Positions 49,993 to 59,266 of a stretch of 64,000 nt of DNA are shown in pieces. Position 1 is the first letter of the stretch, and every line of letters begins with the position of its first letter. The DNA is taken from NCBI GenBank assembly GCA_029261875.1, contig JAJDAL010000052.1:1-64000 (forward strand). Reading direction: 5' to 3'. Origin of the DNA: Deltaproteobacteria bacterium. Lineage in GTDB: Bacteria; Myxococcota_A; UBA9160; JAJDAL01. Both the position numbers and the translations under genes were made by a program. Under the pieces are notes generated by a model. The model was given only the letters and a program-made list of their open reading frames with translations. It did no database searches and was not told where the DNA came from.

Positions 49993-52195
49993 GGGCGGGA
50001 CGTCGCGGGGACGGGAGGACCTGGACCTTCACCGCATGTTCGAAACGCGGAAACGGCAGCGCGCGCTCCGCGCCGTCGACTTCCTGTACCAGGTGAACGT
50101 GCAGCCGGTAGTCGCCGGCATCGCGCGGAGCGGTGAGATAGGCCCGGGCCGCGATACGCGTGTGGGGCGGAACGTCGGCGTCCAGGGGAGTGGCGCCCGT
50201 GTAGGCGATTTCGCCCTGGGGGGTTTCGAATCGGTATCGAATCAGAATCAATCCCTCGGTCTGAACATCGAAGCTCGGCCAGGGCGAAGCGGTTTCGTTT
50301 TCGATGCGAAGGTGCGCGGCACCCGGCATTCCGTTTCGGAAGGGTCCAGTGCCGGAAACGAACAGCACGCGCGGGGGTTCGAAGGACCAGGTTCCGTCCT
50401 CGGCCGAAAGGTCGAGGGGGGTTCGGGGCAATCCCGTCAACGTGTGAGTGCGCGGTTCGCGGGTTCCGAGCGCTTCGCGGTAGGGGCCGCTGGTTTCCCA
50501 GTTCGGCGCTTCGTAGATGCGAAAGCCCGGCTCGCGGTGGGCTTGTCGCCACCCCTGTTCGCGCGCCGTGCGTTCCCAATCGCGCGCGGTCCCCGGGCGA
50601 CCGTCTTCGTGGATGACCCAATAGCGGACGTCGACCAGGTCCTCGAGTTGCGCGATCGCACTCGCGTCGGGAAGCCCCTGCACCACGCGCCGCAGCAAGT
50701 GAAAGCTGGGCGGTACGTAGGCGGTGAAACCGCTCAACATCGGATTCCAATCCACCGTACTGGCGAGTTGGTAGCGGCTGCCGCGCTCCACCTGATGCAA
50801 AGGGTGGAGGGGCCAGGGGAGTTCGAGGACGACGCCGGGCGGGAGTGCGGCGAGAGCGCGATGGGCGCGGAGGGTCGAATCGCCAGCATTCCAAACGGGC
50901 TTCGCGGGCATGGGGCGCCAGGGAACTTGCGCGGCCCAGACGGCGAGCAGCAATGTGCCCGCTCCAATTTTGAGGGCGCGGGATTGCGAGCGCAATGCGT
51001 CGGCCGCGAATCGGAGGCCAAGGGCGGCGAGGATCGGAGCCGCCAGCCCGATCACGATCCCCCAGCGAAACGGGGCGCGCAGGTTTCCGAACCCGGGGAT
51101 GAGGTGCGACGCCCAGGCGGCGGGCATTTCGATCTCGCGACCGCCGAAGGTCGCGCGGTCGCCGATCATCAAGACGAAGGTGCTGAGGCAGACGATCCAC
51201 AGTCCGGCGGCGACGGCGCGGCGCTTCGCGTCTCCCGCCCGGAACACGAACGCGAGACTCACTACACCGGCGGCGAACACCACCAGTGGAATGTGGTAGC
51301 GGATTTCGCTGCCGGCCCCGATACGGCTCCACCATTCGAGGGGCGGAGCGAGCATGAGCCACGCGGTTGCGAGACTCGTCGGATACACGGAACCGACGCC
51401 GGGCAGATCTGCGTCCGCTTGTCGCGCGAGGTAGGGCAGGGCGGTGACGACGAAGATCCCGTAAGCGGGTGCCAGTGCGGCGGTGAGGCGTAGCCATGCG
51501 CGAAGCGGTGGACGAATCCAAATCGCAATCACGAGGAACAGCAAACCGCAACTGAAGGTCGTGTAGTAGGCGAGGTAGAACGAAGACAGCAGCTGCAGTG
51601 TCATTACCGGAAACAACCACAGGGCCACGCGTCTTCCCGCGTTGTCGCACAGCAAGCGCCCGACACCCAACCAGATGAGGGGAATCCAGTGGGCGGATTC
51701 CAATTGCAGGTGCGAGAGCTCGCTCCAGCGCCAGGGCATCGCCATGGCGGTGGCGGCCGCCAGGGCGGACGCGGCGACCGAGCCGGTGAGCCAACGCGCA
51801 AACGCAAAGGTGGTGGCGGCCAAGATGAAATAGGAGGCGAACAGGGCGGATTGATACAGGAACACGGCATCCGTGCGGATCGCTCGCAGGGGTAGGGTGA
51901 GGAGGGCCTGCCCCATCAGGTGTTCCGAGCCCGTGAGGGTTTGAACCGCGGGGTAGAAGGTATTGGCGTCGAACCATTGACTGGGCGGCAGCGAAAGCAT
52001 GGCGTGTTGCACCCAGCTCAAGATCCAGGCGTTCAACCGCATGTCGGGAATCGCGAAGCGCCCGGTGGTCCGACCGTGCAGCGCTTCCAGATCGGCGAAG
52101 CAACTCGACGAGCAGGCCAGGGGTTCGTGGAGCATCAGGAGGCCAATCCCGATCACGAAGAGCGCTGCCACGAGCGAAGTGGCTCGGAGTTGCAT
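49982..52195 (-). CDS. Large GT-C-like membrane protein with C-terminal beta domain
   Basis: The 737-residue protein has about ten hydrophobic segments (residues 7 to about 430) and a soluble C-terminal region of about 300 residues rich in strands. The first loop reads F-A-I-P-D-M-R-L-N-A-W and later D-A-N-T-F-Y-P. The loop W-R-W-S-E-L-S-H-L-Q-L-E-S and the phrase P-F-R-W-G-I-V occur in membrane glycosyltransferase-like proteins near O-antigen loci. The last 130 residues (W-P-S-F-D-V-Q-T-E-G and G-D-Y-R-L-H-V-H-L-V-Q-E) look like a carbohydrate-binding-module-like beta sandwich. I start at ATG 52195 because it precedes the first membrane helix. It heads the three-gene operon; glycosyltransferase activity is inferred. 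Confidence 0.7.
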   Translation of the reverse strand: MQLRATSLVAALFVIGIGLLMLHEPLACSSSCFADLEALHGRTTGRFAIPDMRLNAWILSWVQHAMLSLPPSQWFDANTFYPAVQTLTGSEHLMGQALLTLPLRAIRTDAVFLYQSALFASYFILAATTFAFARWLTGSVAASALAAATAMAMPWRWSELSHLQLESAHWIPLIWLGVGRLLCDNAGRRVALWLFPVMTLQLLSSFYLAYYTTFSCGLLFLVIAIWIRPPLRAWLRLTAALAPAYGIFVVTALPYLARQADADLPGVGSVYPTSLATAWLMLAPPLEWWSRIGAGSEIRYHIPLVVFAAGVVSLAFVFRAGDAKRRAVAAGLWIVCLSTFVLMIGDRATFGGREIEMPAAWASHLIPGFGNLRAPFRWGIVIGLAAPILAALGLRFAADALRSQSRALKIGAGTLLLAVWAAQVPWRPMPAKPVWNAGDSTLRAHRALAALPPGVVLELPWPLHPLHQVERGSRYQLASTVDWNPMLSGFTAYVPPSFHLLRRVVQGLPDASAIAQLEDLVDVRYWVIHEDGRPGTARDWERTAREQGWRQAHREPGFRIYEAPNWETSGPYREALGTREPRTHTLTGLPRTPLDLSAEDGTWSFEPPRVLFVSGTGPFRNGMPGAAHLRIENETASPWPSFDVQTEGLILIRYRFETPQGEIAYTGATPLDADVPPHTRIAARAYLTAPRDAGDYRLHVHLVQEVDGAERALPFPRFEHAVKVQVLPSPRRPAHVE

Positions 52196-52295
52196 GGCCG
52201 GCCATGCTAGACTTTCGCGCCCGGGTGTCCACAGGATTTCCGAGCGGCGGTCGAGCGGCGGGTTTCGGATCGCGATCGAACTTCCCGGAGTCGAG

Positions 52296-53411
52296 ATGTT
52301 TAGAGTGCTCACGCTGTTCGGGACCCGACCCGAAATCATCAAACTGGCCCCCATATTGAACGAACTCGAGCAGCGTCGAGACCGCTTTCAGACCCACAAT
52401 GTTGCCTCCGGCCAGCATCAGGATCTTCTGCGCCCTTTTGCCGAAGAGTTCGACGTCCGTATCGATCGCGATCTGGCGGTGATGGAACACGCCCAACGGC
52501 CCGCCGAGGTGTTGTCCCGGGTCCTGTCCGCCATGGCGCCGGTGCTGGTGGATGAAATGCCCGATCTGGTGCTGGTTCAGGGCGACACCACCACGGCCCT
52601 GGCGGGTGCCCTGGCTGCCTTCTATGGCGGGCACGCGGTCGGGCACGTGGAAGCCGGCCTCCGCTCCGGGAATCCCGCGAATCCGTTTCCCGAAGAAATG
52701 AATCGCCGCACGATCTCGCAGCTGGCGCGCTTTCACTTTGCGCCGACCGAACACAACGCCGCGACCCTGCGCGCGGAGGGAGTGGCGGCGGATCGCATTG
52801 CCGTGTGTGGCAACTCCGTCGTTACGGCATTGCATCAGATCCTGGATCGGGGAATCGGAGCGGAATTGCCGGCTGAACTCGATGCGGTGGCGAACTTGAA
52901 GTGGTTGGTGGTGACGACCCACCGGCGAGAAAGTTTCGGCGACGTCATGGCGGGCAATCTCCGAGTGTTGCGGGAATACGTCGAGCAGCGCGAGGACGTG
53001 GCGTTGATCTTCCCCGTGCACCCGAATCCGGAAGTGCGCAAGCCCACCGAGGCGATTCTGCGCGATGCACCGCGCACCTTTCTCCTACCGCCGCTCGGGT
53101 ATCCCGCTTTCATCCAATTGCTTTCGCGCGCGTGGCTCATCGTCTCGGATTCCGGCGGGGTCCAAGAGGAAGCCCCGACCCTCGGCAAGGCGCTACTCGT
53201 GCTGCGCCAAACCACCGAACGCCCGGAGGCCGTCGACGCCGGCGTGGCACGCCTGGCCCCGACCCCCGAAGCGTTGCGCCAGCAACTGGCCGACCTGACG
53301 CAAGACGAGGGCTGGGTGCAACGCGTTACCGCCAGCGAGAACCCCTTCGGAACCCGCGACAGCGCCGTGCGCATCGCCGATGCCCTCGAGGAGTTTCTGC
53401 ATGCCGCCTGA
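52296..53411 (+). CDS. wecB: UDP-N-acetylglucosamine 2-epimerase (non-hydrolysing, WecB type)
   Basis: The 371-residue enzyme interconverts UDP-GlcNAc and UDP-ManNAc for surface glycans. Family signatures are F-G-T-R-P-E-I-I-K (8-16), G-Q-H at about 39-41, G-D-T-T-T-A-L (about 89-95), H-V-E-A-G-L-R-S (about 110-117) with N-P-F-P-E-E-M-N-R-R following, T-T-H-R-R-E-S-F-G near 208, and D-S-G-G-V-Q-E-E near 285. The set is complete and the length is normal for WecB. I chose ATG 52296 (GGAG at 52288-52291) over the long open upstream frame. It overlaps the following gene by 11 bases. UDP-ManNAc or its oxidised form could be a donor for the GT2/GT-C enzymes here. Confidence 0.95.
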   Translation: MFRVLTLFGTRPEIIKLAPILNELEQRRDRFQTHNVASGQHQDLLRPFAEEFDVRIDRDLAVMEHAQRPAEVLSRVLSAMAPVLVDEMPDLVLVQGDTTTALAGALAAFYGGHAVGHVEAGLRSGNPANPFPEEMNRRTISQLARFHFAPTEHNAATLRAEGVAADRIAVCGNSVVTALHQILDRGIGAELPAELDAVANLKWLVVTTHRRESFGDVMAGNLRVLREYVEQREDVALIFPVHPNPEVRKPTEAILRDAPRTFLLPPLGYPAFIQLLSRAWLIVSDSGGVQEEAPTLGKALLVLRQTTERPEAVDAGVARLAPTPEALRQQLADLTQDEGWVQRVTASENPFGTRDSAVRIADALEEFLHAA

Positions 53412-55854
53412 GGTTCGTGCGAGCGGGCGTTTGTACTTGGGCATCTTCCTGATCTCCGTCGCCGTGTTGCTGCTGCAACTCGTGTATACGCGCATGTTTT
53501 CCTTCGCCGTCTGGTACCACTTCGCCTATGCGACCATCAGTGTGGCGTTGTTGGGTTTCGGGGCGAGCGGCGCCATTCTCGCGATGTTTCCGGGGCTCGT
53601 CGGGCGCGACCTCGAGGGACGGGTGGCGCAACTTGCGACGGGATCCGCCCTGGCGACGCTGGTCGGGCTCGCGTTGGTGCGGGTGACGCCATTCGATCCG
53701 TTCGAGATCGGTACCGATCCCGCCCAGTGGCTCTACCTGACGGCGCTCTACGCCGCGGTCCTGGTGCCGTTCTTCTTGGCGGGTTTGTGCGTGGCGATGA
53801 TCTTGAGTGCCCGCCCGCAATCCGTGGGCTCGCTGTATTTTGCGGACCTGTGTGGTGCGGGGCTGGGCGCGCTGCTCTCGATCCCCGTCATCGATCACCT
53901 GGGCGCACCCCGCGGCGTGCTCGCCGGTGGGGTCTTGTTCGCCTTGACCGCCGTGGCGCTCCAACCGCGCTGGATTCCCAGCTGGGTCGTCGCCGTGGGG
54001 CTCGCGGCGGTTCTGCCCTTTGGCGAACCGCTGGGCCCGGATCCGGCACCCAGCAAGCGCCTCAATGACCTGTTGCGCGATCCCGGCGTCGAAGTCGTCT
54101 ATTCCGAGTGGAACGCCGTGGCGCGCATCGACGTGGCGGCGTGGAAGGACCCGAACGCTTCGCGCGCCAATGGGATCTGGTCCACCTGGGGAGCGATCGA
54201 TCAGAATCTCGACAACACACCGCCCCAGCATACGGTGGCTCAGGACGCCGACGCAGTGACGCCCATGTATCGCTTCCGCGGCGACATGGGCGAACTCGAT
54301 TTCCTGCGCGATCACATCCTTCATCTCCCCTACATCGCGCGCCCCCAACCCCCGCAGGTGCTCGTGATCGGGGTCGGTGGGGGAACCGACATTCTGACGG
54401 CCGTGAAGTTCGACGCCGGGCACGTCACGGGGGTCGACATCAATCCGCGCATCGTTTCGATCCTGACGGAAGACTTCGTGGACTGGAACGGCGGATTCTT
54501 CCGCGATTCACCCAAAGTGACTCTGGTGGTCGACGAGGGGCGCAACTACGTCCGCCACGCGGACCAGCAATACGACGTGATTCAAATCAACGGCGTGGAT
54601 ACGCTCGCGGCGCTCTCCTCGGGCGCCTACGTGTTGGCGGAGAGCTACCTCTATACCGAGGAGGCCATCCTCGACCTCGTCGCGCGGCTCTCGCCGGACG
54701 GGATTCTCTCCTACGTGATCATGGATCCCGTGCAGGGCGACTCGCCCCCGCGACATGCCTTGCGCCTGTTCGGCGTCATCTTGCAAGCGCTCGAACGCAT
54801 GGGCGTCGAAGATCCGGAAGCCCACGTCTCCGTGGTGGGGGTTCCGGAGCCCGAGCGCGTCACGCGCTATTTGAAGCAAGTGCTGCGGGGGCACAACCCC
54901 ATCATGCCGATGTCGGTCATCGTGAAGCGTCAACCCTTCTCCGCTGACGAACGGCAAGCCATCGCGTCCTTCAGCGCCGACCAGGGATTCACGGCGTGGC
55001 ACGTTCCCGGGCAAGCGGCGCTCTCCCCGTTCCGCGACTTGACGGGCGGACCCGAGCAGCGCGCCGCATTCTTCGACAACTATTTCTTGGATCTCCACCC
55101 GACGAGCGACAACAAGCCGTTCTTCTTCAACTTCTACAAGTGGCGCGACCTGGTGGGCGACCTGGGATACCACCCGGTGCGCGCTGCGGCGACGGGTCAA
55201 ATGATTCTGCTCGCCATGCTCGGGCAAGCGCTGCTGCTGGCATTGCTCTTCATCGTGCTTCCGCTGCTGGTCTTCAACCGCCAGGGTTTGCGGGACGAGA
55301 GTCGCGGCGCGCTGCTGTTGTACTTCTCGGCGCTGGGTTTCGGCTTCGTCTTCATCGAGATTCCGATGATTCAACGCTTCGTGTTGTTTCTCGGTTATCC
55401 GACGCGCGCCTTTTCCGTCACCCTCGCGGCGCTCTTGATTTCCGCCGGGGTTGGGAGCCTGCTCACGACGCGATTCGCCTCCCCGGTGGCCCGACTGCTG
55501 CCGCGCATCTATATCGGCGTCGCCGGGTTGATGATCGCGTACCTGTTCGTGCTGCCCGCTGTGTTCGAGGCGATGTTGGGAACGTCGGTGCTCGCCCGCA
55601 CCCTGACCGCCGTGTTGCTGCTGGCGCCCCTGGGACTCTTGCTCGGCATGTTCTTTCCGATTGGCATTCGATCCATCGGCGATCCGCGTTTCGTCGCCTG
55701 GGCTTGGGGGATCAATGGCCTGACTTCGGTGGTGGGAACCGTGCTCGCCATCGTGTTGGCCATGAACTACGGCTTCAACGGCGTGTTGTTGTGTGCCCTG
55801 GTGATCTACGGCGTAGGTTCGACGGCGTTGTTCGCAGCGCGCCGCGCAGCCTGA
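53401..55854 (+). CDS. Multi-pass membrane protein with spermidine-synthase-like Rossmann domain (paralogue A)
   Basis: The 817-residue protein begins and ends with membrane blocks. Residues 8-200 hold about six helices (the first with L-L-L-Q-L-V-Y-T-R-M-F). A soluble region about 220-580 contains a spermidine-synthase-like domain: V-L-V-I-G-V-G-G-G-T-D (about 318-328), V-T-G-V-D-I-N-P (about 340-347) and G-A-Y-V-L-A-E-S-Y-L-Y-T (about 408-419). Residues 600-815 hold about six more helices, with F-I-E-I-P-M-I-Q-R-F. Proteins of this architecture are usually annotated as fused spermidine synthases, yet polyamine synthesis is unproven for them. A paralogue follows at 56850-59258. It overlaps the epimerase gene end by 11 bases. 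Confidence 0.8.
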   Translation: MPPEVRASGRLYLGIFLISVAVLLLQLVYTRMFSFAVWYHFAYATISVALLGFGASGAILAMFPGLVGRDLEGRVAQLATGSALATLVGLALVRVTPFDPFEIGTDPAQWLYLTALYAAVLVPFFLAGLCVAMILSARPQSVGSLYFADLCGAGLGALLSIPVIDHLGAPRGVLAGGVLFALTAVALQPRWIPSWVVAVGLAAVLPFGEPLGPDPAPSKRLNDLLRDPGVEVVYSEWNAVARIDVAAWKDPNASRANGIWSTWGAIDQNLDNTPPQHTVAQDADAVTPMYRFRGDMGELDFLRDHILHLPYIARPQPPQVLVIGVGGGTDILTAVKFDAGHVTGVDINPRIVSILTEDFVDWNGGFFRDSPKVTLVVDEGRNYVRHADQQYDVIQINGVDTLAALSSGAYVLAESYLYTEEAILDLVARLSPDGILSYVIMDPVQGDSPPRHALRLFGVILQALERMGVEDPEAHVSVVGVPEPERVTRYLKQVLRGHNPIMPMSVIVKRQPFSADERQAIASFSADQGFTAWHVPGQAALSPFRDLTGGPEQRAAFFDNYFLDLHPTSDNKPFFFNFYKWRDLVGDLGYHPVRAAATGQMILLAMLGQALLLALLFIVLPLLVFNRQGLRDESRGALLLYFSALGFGFVFIEIPMIQRFVLFLGYPTRAFSVTLAALLISAGVGSLLTTRFASPVARLLPRIYIGVAGLMIAYLFVLPAVFEAMLGTSVLARTLTAVLLLAPLGLLLGMFFPIGIRSIGDPRFVAWAWGINGLTSVVGTVLAIVLAMNYGFNGVLLCALVIYGVGSTALFAARRAA

Positions 55855-56757
55855 TCAGGCGGCCGCGGCCACCACGAAGATTCGATTCTCGAGCCCCGTC
55901 AAGCGCGCCACCAGAAACAGCGATTCGAGCACGGCGCGGGTCGCGGGCGAGAGCGCCAGGCGGCGCAGATCCGTGAGTTCCCGCTTCAATTCCAGGGGCC
56001 GGAGGTCCGCCCGCGCGAGCGCGCTCTTCATGGTCTCGGGCGCGAAGTAGAGAAAGTGCTGTTCGATGTAGAACTTCTCGAGGGGTTTGGTGATGCGGCG
56101 GCCCGATGCGTGATAGATCGCGCCCGCCACCACGTCGAGGATGCTGCGTTGGTTGGGTGTGGCGATCCCCACGACACCCCCCGCTGCCAGGGCTCCCCGG
56201 GCCGCGCGCAGGAGATCGACCGGCTTGCGGGCGTGCTCGATGATGTCCCACATGGTGATGGCGTCGAAGGTGGCGTCTTCACCGTAGGCTTGCGAAAACT
56301 CGCCAACCTGAACGTCGAGCCCGAAATGGTTGACCGCGTGTTCGATGGCTTCCTCGCATTCGTCGACACCGTAGGGCTTCCAACCCCGGCGCCGGGCGAC
56401 CGAGAGAAACAATCCCGTTCCGCACCCGATATCGAGCAGACGCCCGGGCGGCTTGTGGCGTTCGATGGCGTCGAGCCAGCGTTCGTAGAGCTGAACCAGT
56501 GGATTCGAGGGAATATCTTCGTAGGTAAACTCGTAATAGCTCTTGAGTTCCGGAACCGAGCCCTCGCCTTCGGTGTAGAGGCGTGAAAACATCTCGCGCA
56601 CTTCGTCTTCGGTCAGCAGCGGCCAGAGATAGACCTGGGAACACGCGCGGCAGTTCATCACCTCGAAACGCGTGATCTTGTAGCGCAGCGAGCCGTCCGA
56701 GCTTTCGCAAACCGGACAATGGGGGGAGGAAGTGGATTCCGAGCTCGATTCCGACAA
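55855..56757 (-). CDS. Zinc-ribbon class I SAM methyltransferase
   Basis: The 300-residue protein has an N-terminal metal-binding pair C14-P-V-C17 and C36-R-A-C39, followed by a methyltransferase domain with L-L-D-I-G-C-G-T-G-L-F (about 105-115), Y-G-V-D-E near 130 and M-W-D-I-I-E-H-A-R near 167. The layout matches the methyltransferase at 27089-27994 and is common near surface-polysaccharide genes. The best start is a TTG at 56757, because no ATG or GTG precedes the zinc motif; I regard that start as provisional. It lies on the minus strand between two related plus-strand membrane genes, and its stop directly abuts the stop of the first. Confidence 0.8.
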   Translation of the reverse strand: MSESSSESTSSPHCPVCESSDGSLRYKITRFEVMNCRACSQVYLWPLLTEDEVREMFSRLYTEGEGSVPELKSYYEFTYEDIPSNPLVQLYERWLDAIERHKPPGRLLDIGCGTGLFLSVARRRGWKPYGVDECEEAIEHAVNHFGLDVQVGEFSQAYGEDATFDAITMWDIIEHARKPVDLLRAARGALAAGGVVGIATPNQRSILDVVAGAIYHASGRRITKPLEKFYIEQHFLYFAPETMKSALARADLRPLELKRELTDLRRLALSPATRAVLESLFLVARLTGLENRIFVVAAAA

Positions 56758-56849
56758 GAGTCCCAGGGTGCCACAAGGTCCGATATCGGTTCAACTGGGC
56801 TGTCCGATGGCCTACACTCGGTCGCCAGCTGGGGAGGGAAGGACGCCGC

Positions 56850-59258
56850 ATGCCGGAAGGTGGGATCGAAGCCGACGAGTCGAGCCGGCGCTCCTTTTTT
56901 TTCGAGATCTTTGCGATTTCGTTGGCGGTCATCGTCCTCGAGATCACCTACACGCGAATTTTCTCCTTCAAGCTCTTCTATTACTTCACCTATCTCATCA
57001 TCGGGGTGTCGCTGCTGGGGCTCGGTGCGGGTGGGGTGTTCGTGGCCGTGTTCGAGCGCCTGCGGAGCATGGACCCGGTGCGCTTGGTCTCGCGTTGCTG
57101 CCTGGTCGCCGCTCTCGCGATCTTCGGCGGCTATTTCGCCATCGCGCGAATTCAATTGAACGCCTTCAGCCTGGCGAGCGAAGTGGGGGAGGTGGGGAAG
57201 CTCCTGGTCATCATTCTGTTCCTCTTCATCCCCTTCCTGGCGGGTGGAATCGCAATCTCGACGATCCTCGGTTCGCGTCCCGAGCAGATCAATCGCCTCT
57301 ACGGCGTGGATTTGTTGGGTGCGGCGCTCGGTTGCGCGCTCTGCATTCCGCTGATCTATTTCTTGACGCCGCCGGGTGCCGTGATGTTGAGCGGCTTCGC
57401 CATGGCGGTGACCGGCTTGCGGGGCAGCGGTCGCGGCATTGGGTTCGCTGCGGGGGTGCTCGCGGTTCTGGTGACCCTCGGGGCGATCGTTGCGCGCGGC
57501 AGCCTGCCGGACGTGATGCCCGACGAAACCAAGACCCTGGGGAATTTCAACGCCGAGAAGAGTCCGGTGGTCATGTCGCGCTGGAGTCCCGTGTTTCGCG
57601 TGGACGTGATGAAGCATCCCTTCCTCCGGGATGAGGCCTATATCATCAACCACGACGGGCAGATGGGTTCCGTGCTCCATCATTTCGATGGCAACGTCGA
57701 CGGCCTGGCGGAACTCTCCGCCGACTCCCGTTCCTTTCCCTTCAAGACACTCAAGGAACGTCCCAAGGTGCTGATCATCGGCGCCGCGGGCGGACACGAA
57801 ATTCTCACCTCGCTGTTCTTTCGCGCGGAACACATCACCGGCGTCGAGTTGAACCCGATCACGTATTCCCTGCTCACGACGCATTTTGCGGATTTCAGCG
57901 GGCGGCTGCCGGAGCGCGAGGACGTGACGCTCATCAATGGGGAAGGGCGCGCGTTCCTCAAGCAGGCGGACCAGAAATTCGATCTGGTCTGGCTGGTCGC
58001 GCCGGATAGCTATGCGGCCATGAACGCGGCGACCTCGGGCGCCTTCGTGCTGTCCGAGAGTTACCTCTACACCGCAGAGATGATTCGCGACGCCATGGAT
58101 CACCTGAACCCCGGCGGATTTCTGTGCGCGCAGTTCGGGGAACTCGACTACGCGGATCGTCCCAATCGCACGGCGCGCTACGTCAGCACCGCGCGGCACG
58201 TGTATGAGGAACGCGGGGTCAAGGATTTCGCCAAACGCGTGATGGTCGCCACCGCGCCGGATATTCCCCCGTTCGTATTGTCGACGGTCCTGCTCAAGCA
58301 GGAGCCCTTCACCCCCGCCGAGCGCCAGCGCTTCGGCGCCGCGGTCAAGGCGGTGCCTGGCAGCCTGGTTCGACATGGACATGGACCGGGTGAGCGCAAC
58401 GCCGTGACCAATCAGGTGATCCACCTTCCGTCGGACCAGCTCGAGCAATGGATGTCCAAGCAGCCCTACGACTTGAGTCCAGTGCTCGACAATGCGCCCT
58501 TCTTCTGGCACTTCACGCGCTTCCGCGATGCGCTCCGCCCGTCCGCACACTCGCTCGAAGCCGAGATTTCCATCGGTGAACGGGTGCTCATGGTCTTGCT
58601 GGCTTTCGTCGTCGTGTTGGCTGCGGCGTTTCTCCTCTTGCCGCTGGTGGCGATCCGCCGGGTCTGGTCGGAGATGCCCCACAAACTTGCGGCGGGGACG
58701 TACTTCATGGCTTTGGGTCTCGGCTTCATGTTCTTCGAAGTCAGCCTGATCCAAACCCTGACCTTGTTCCTGGGATATCCGACCTACAGCCTGTCCGTCA
58801 CGCTGTTCTCGGTTCTCGTCTTCACCGGTTTGGGGAGCATCGCGAGTGGGGGCTACCGGGACCGAAATCGGGCCCTGTGGGTGTTGTTCGCCGTGTTGGT
58901 CGTGCTGGCGGGTTTGTACCGATTCCTGCTGCCGGGGCTCATCGAAGCGTTCGTGGGCCATTCCCTGGCCTTGCGCGTGGCCATCGCCGTAGCCGTCATT
59001 GCGCCCTTGGGGCTCTGCCTGGGCGGTTTCATGCCCCTGGGGTTGCGCAGCGTGGCGGCGCTCTCGGATTACGAAACGCAGTACGTCGCGTGGGGCTGGG
59101 CGGTCAACGGGTTCTTCTCGGTGATCGCATCGGTGTTGAGCACCATGCTCGCCATGGCGTTCGGTTTTCACATGGTGATGTTTACGGCGGTCGCGGTGTA
59201 TCTCGTCGGCATCCTGGCGCTGATCCGGGTACCGGCTTCCGTCGCGCGAGCTGGCTGA
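56850..59258 (+). CDS. Multi-pass membrane protein with spermidine-synthase-like Rossmann domain (paralogue B)
   Basis: The 802-residue paralogue of the protein at 53401-55854. It has N-terminal helices (first with V-L-E-I-T-Y-T-R-I-F-S-F-K), a soluble domain with V-L-I-I-G-A-A-G-G-H-E (about 309-319), I-T-G-V-E-L-N-P (about 331-338) and G-A-F-V-L-S-E-S-Y-L-Y-T (about 396-407), then C-terminal helices (F-F-E-V-S-L-I-Q-T-L-T-L-F-L-G-Y-P). The SAM-type glycine motif is altered from G-G-G-T-D to A-A-G-G-H-E, so the cofactor or the activity may differ from paralogue A. An AGGGAAGGA sequence precedes the ATG. It is followed eight bases later by a membrane glycosyltransferase gene. Confidence 0.8.
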   Translation: MPEGGIEADESSRRSFFFEIFAISLAVIVLEITYTRIFSFKLFYYFTYLIIGVSLLGLGAGGVFVAVFERLRSMDPVRLVSRCCLVAALAIFGGYFAIARIQLNAFSLASEVGEVGKLLVIILFLFIPFLAGGIAISTILGSRPEQINRLYGVDLLGAALGCALCIPLIYFLTPPGAVMLSGFAMAVTGLRGSGRGIGFAAGVLAVLVTLGAIVARGSLPDVMPDETKTLGNFNAEKSPVVMSRWSPVFRVDVMKHPFLRDEAYIINHDGQMGSVLHHFDGNVDGLAELSADSRSFPFKTLKERPKVLIIGAAGGHEILTSLFFRAEHITGVELNPITYSLLTTHFADFSGRLPEREDVTLINGEGRAFLKQADQKFDLVWLVAPDSYAAMNAATSGAFVLSESYLYTAEMIRDAMDHLNPGGFLCAQFGELDYADRPNRTARYVSTARHVYEERGVKDFAKRVMVATAPDIPPFVLSTVLLKQEPFTPAERQRFGAAVKAVPGSLVRHGHGPGERNAVTNQVIHLPSDQLEQWMSKQPYDLSPVLDNAPFFWHFTRFRDALRPSAHSLEAEISIGERVLMVLLAFVVVLAAAFLLLPLVAIRRVWSEMPHKLAAGTYFMALGLGFMFFEVSLIQTLTLFLGYPTYSLSVTLFSVLVFTGLGSIASGGYRDRNRALWVLFAVLVVLAGLYRFLLPGLIEAFVGHSLALRVAIAVAVIAPLGLCLGGFMPLGLRSVAALSDYETQYVAWGWAVNGFFSVIASVLSTMLAMAFGFHMVMFTAVAVYLVGILALIRVPASVARAG

Positions 59259-59266
59259 GTCCGCGC

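Noticed and set aside
49506..53021. 1171-residue open frame on the minus strand
   Set aside because: It crosses well-supported genes in another phase (wecB, the 49982-52195 membrane protein) and its translation is arginine/histidine/proline-rich noise, typical of GC-rich shadow frames.
56658..59171. 837-residue minus-strand frame opposite paralogue B
   Set aside because: Antisense shadow with low-complexity H/R/E/Q composition and no signal or motif.
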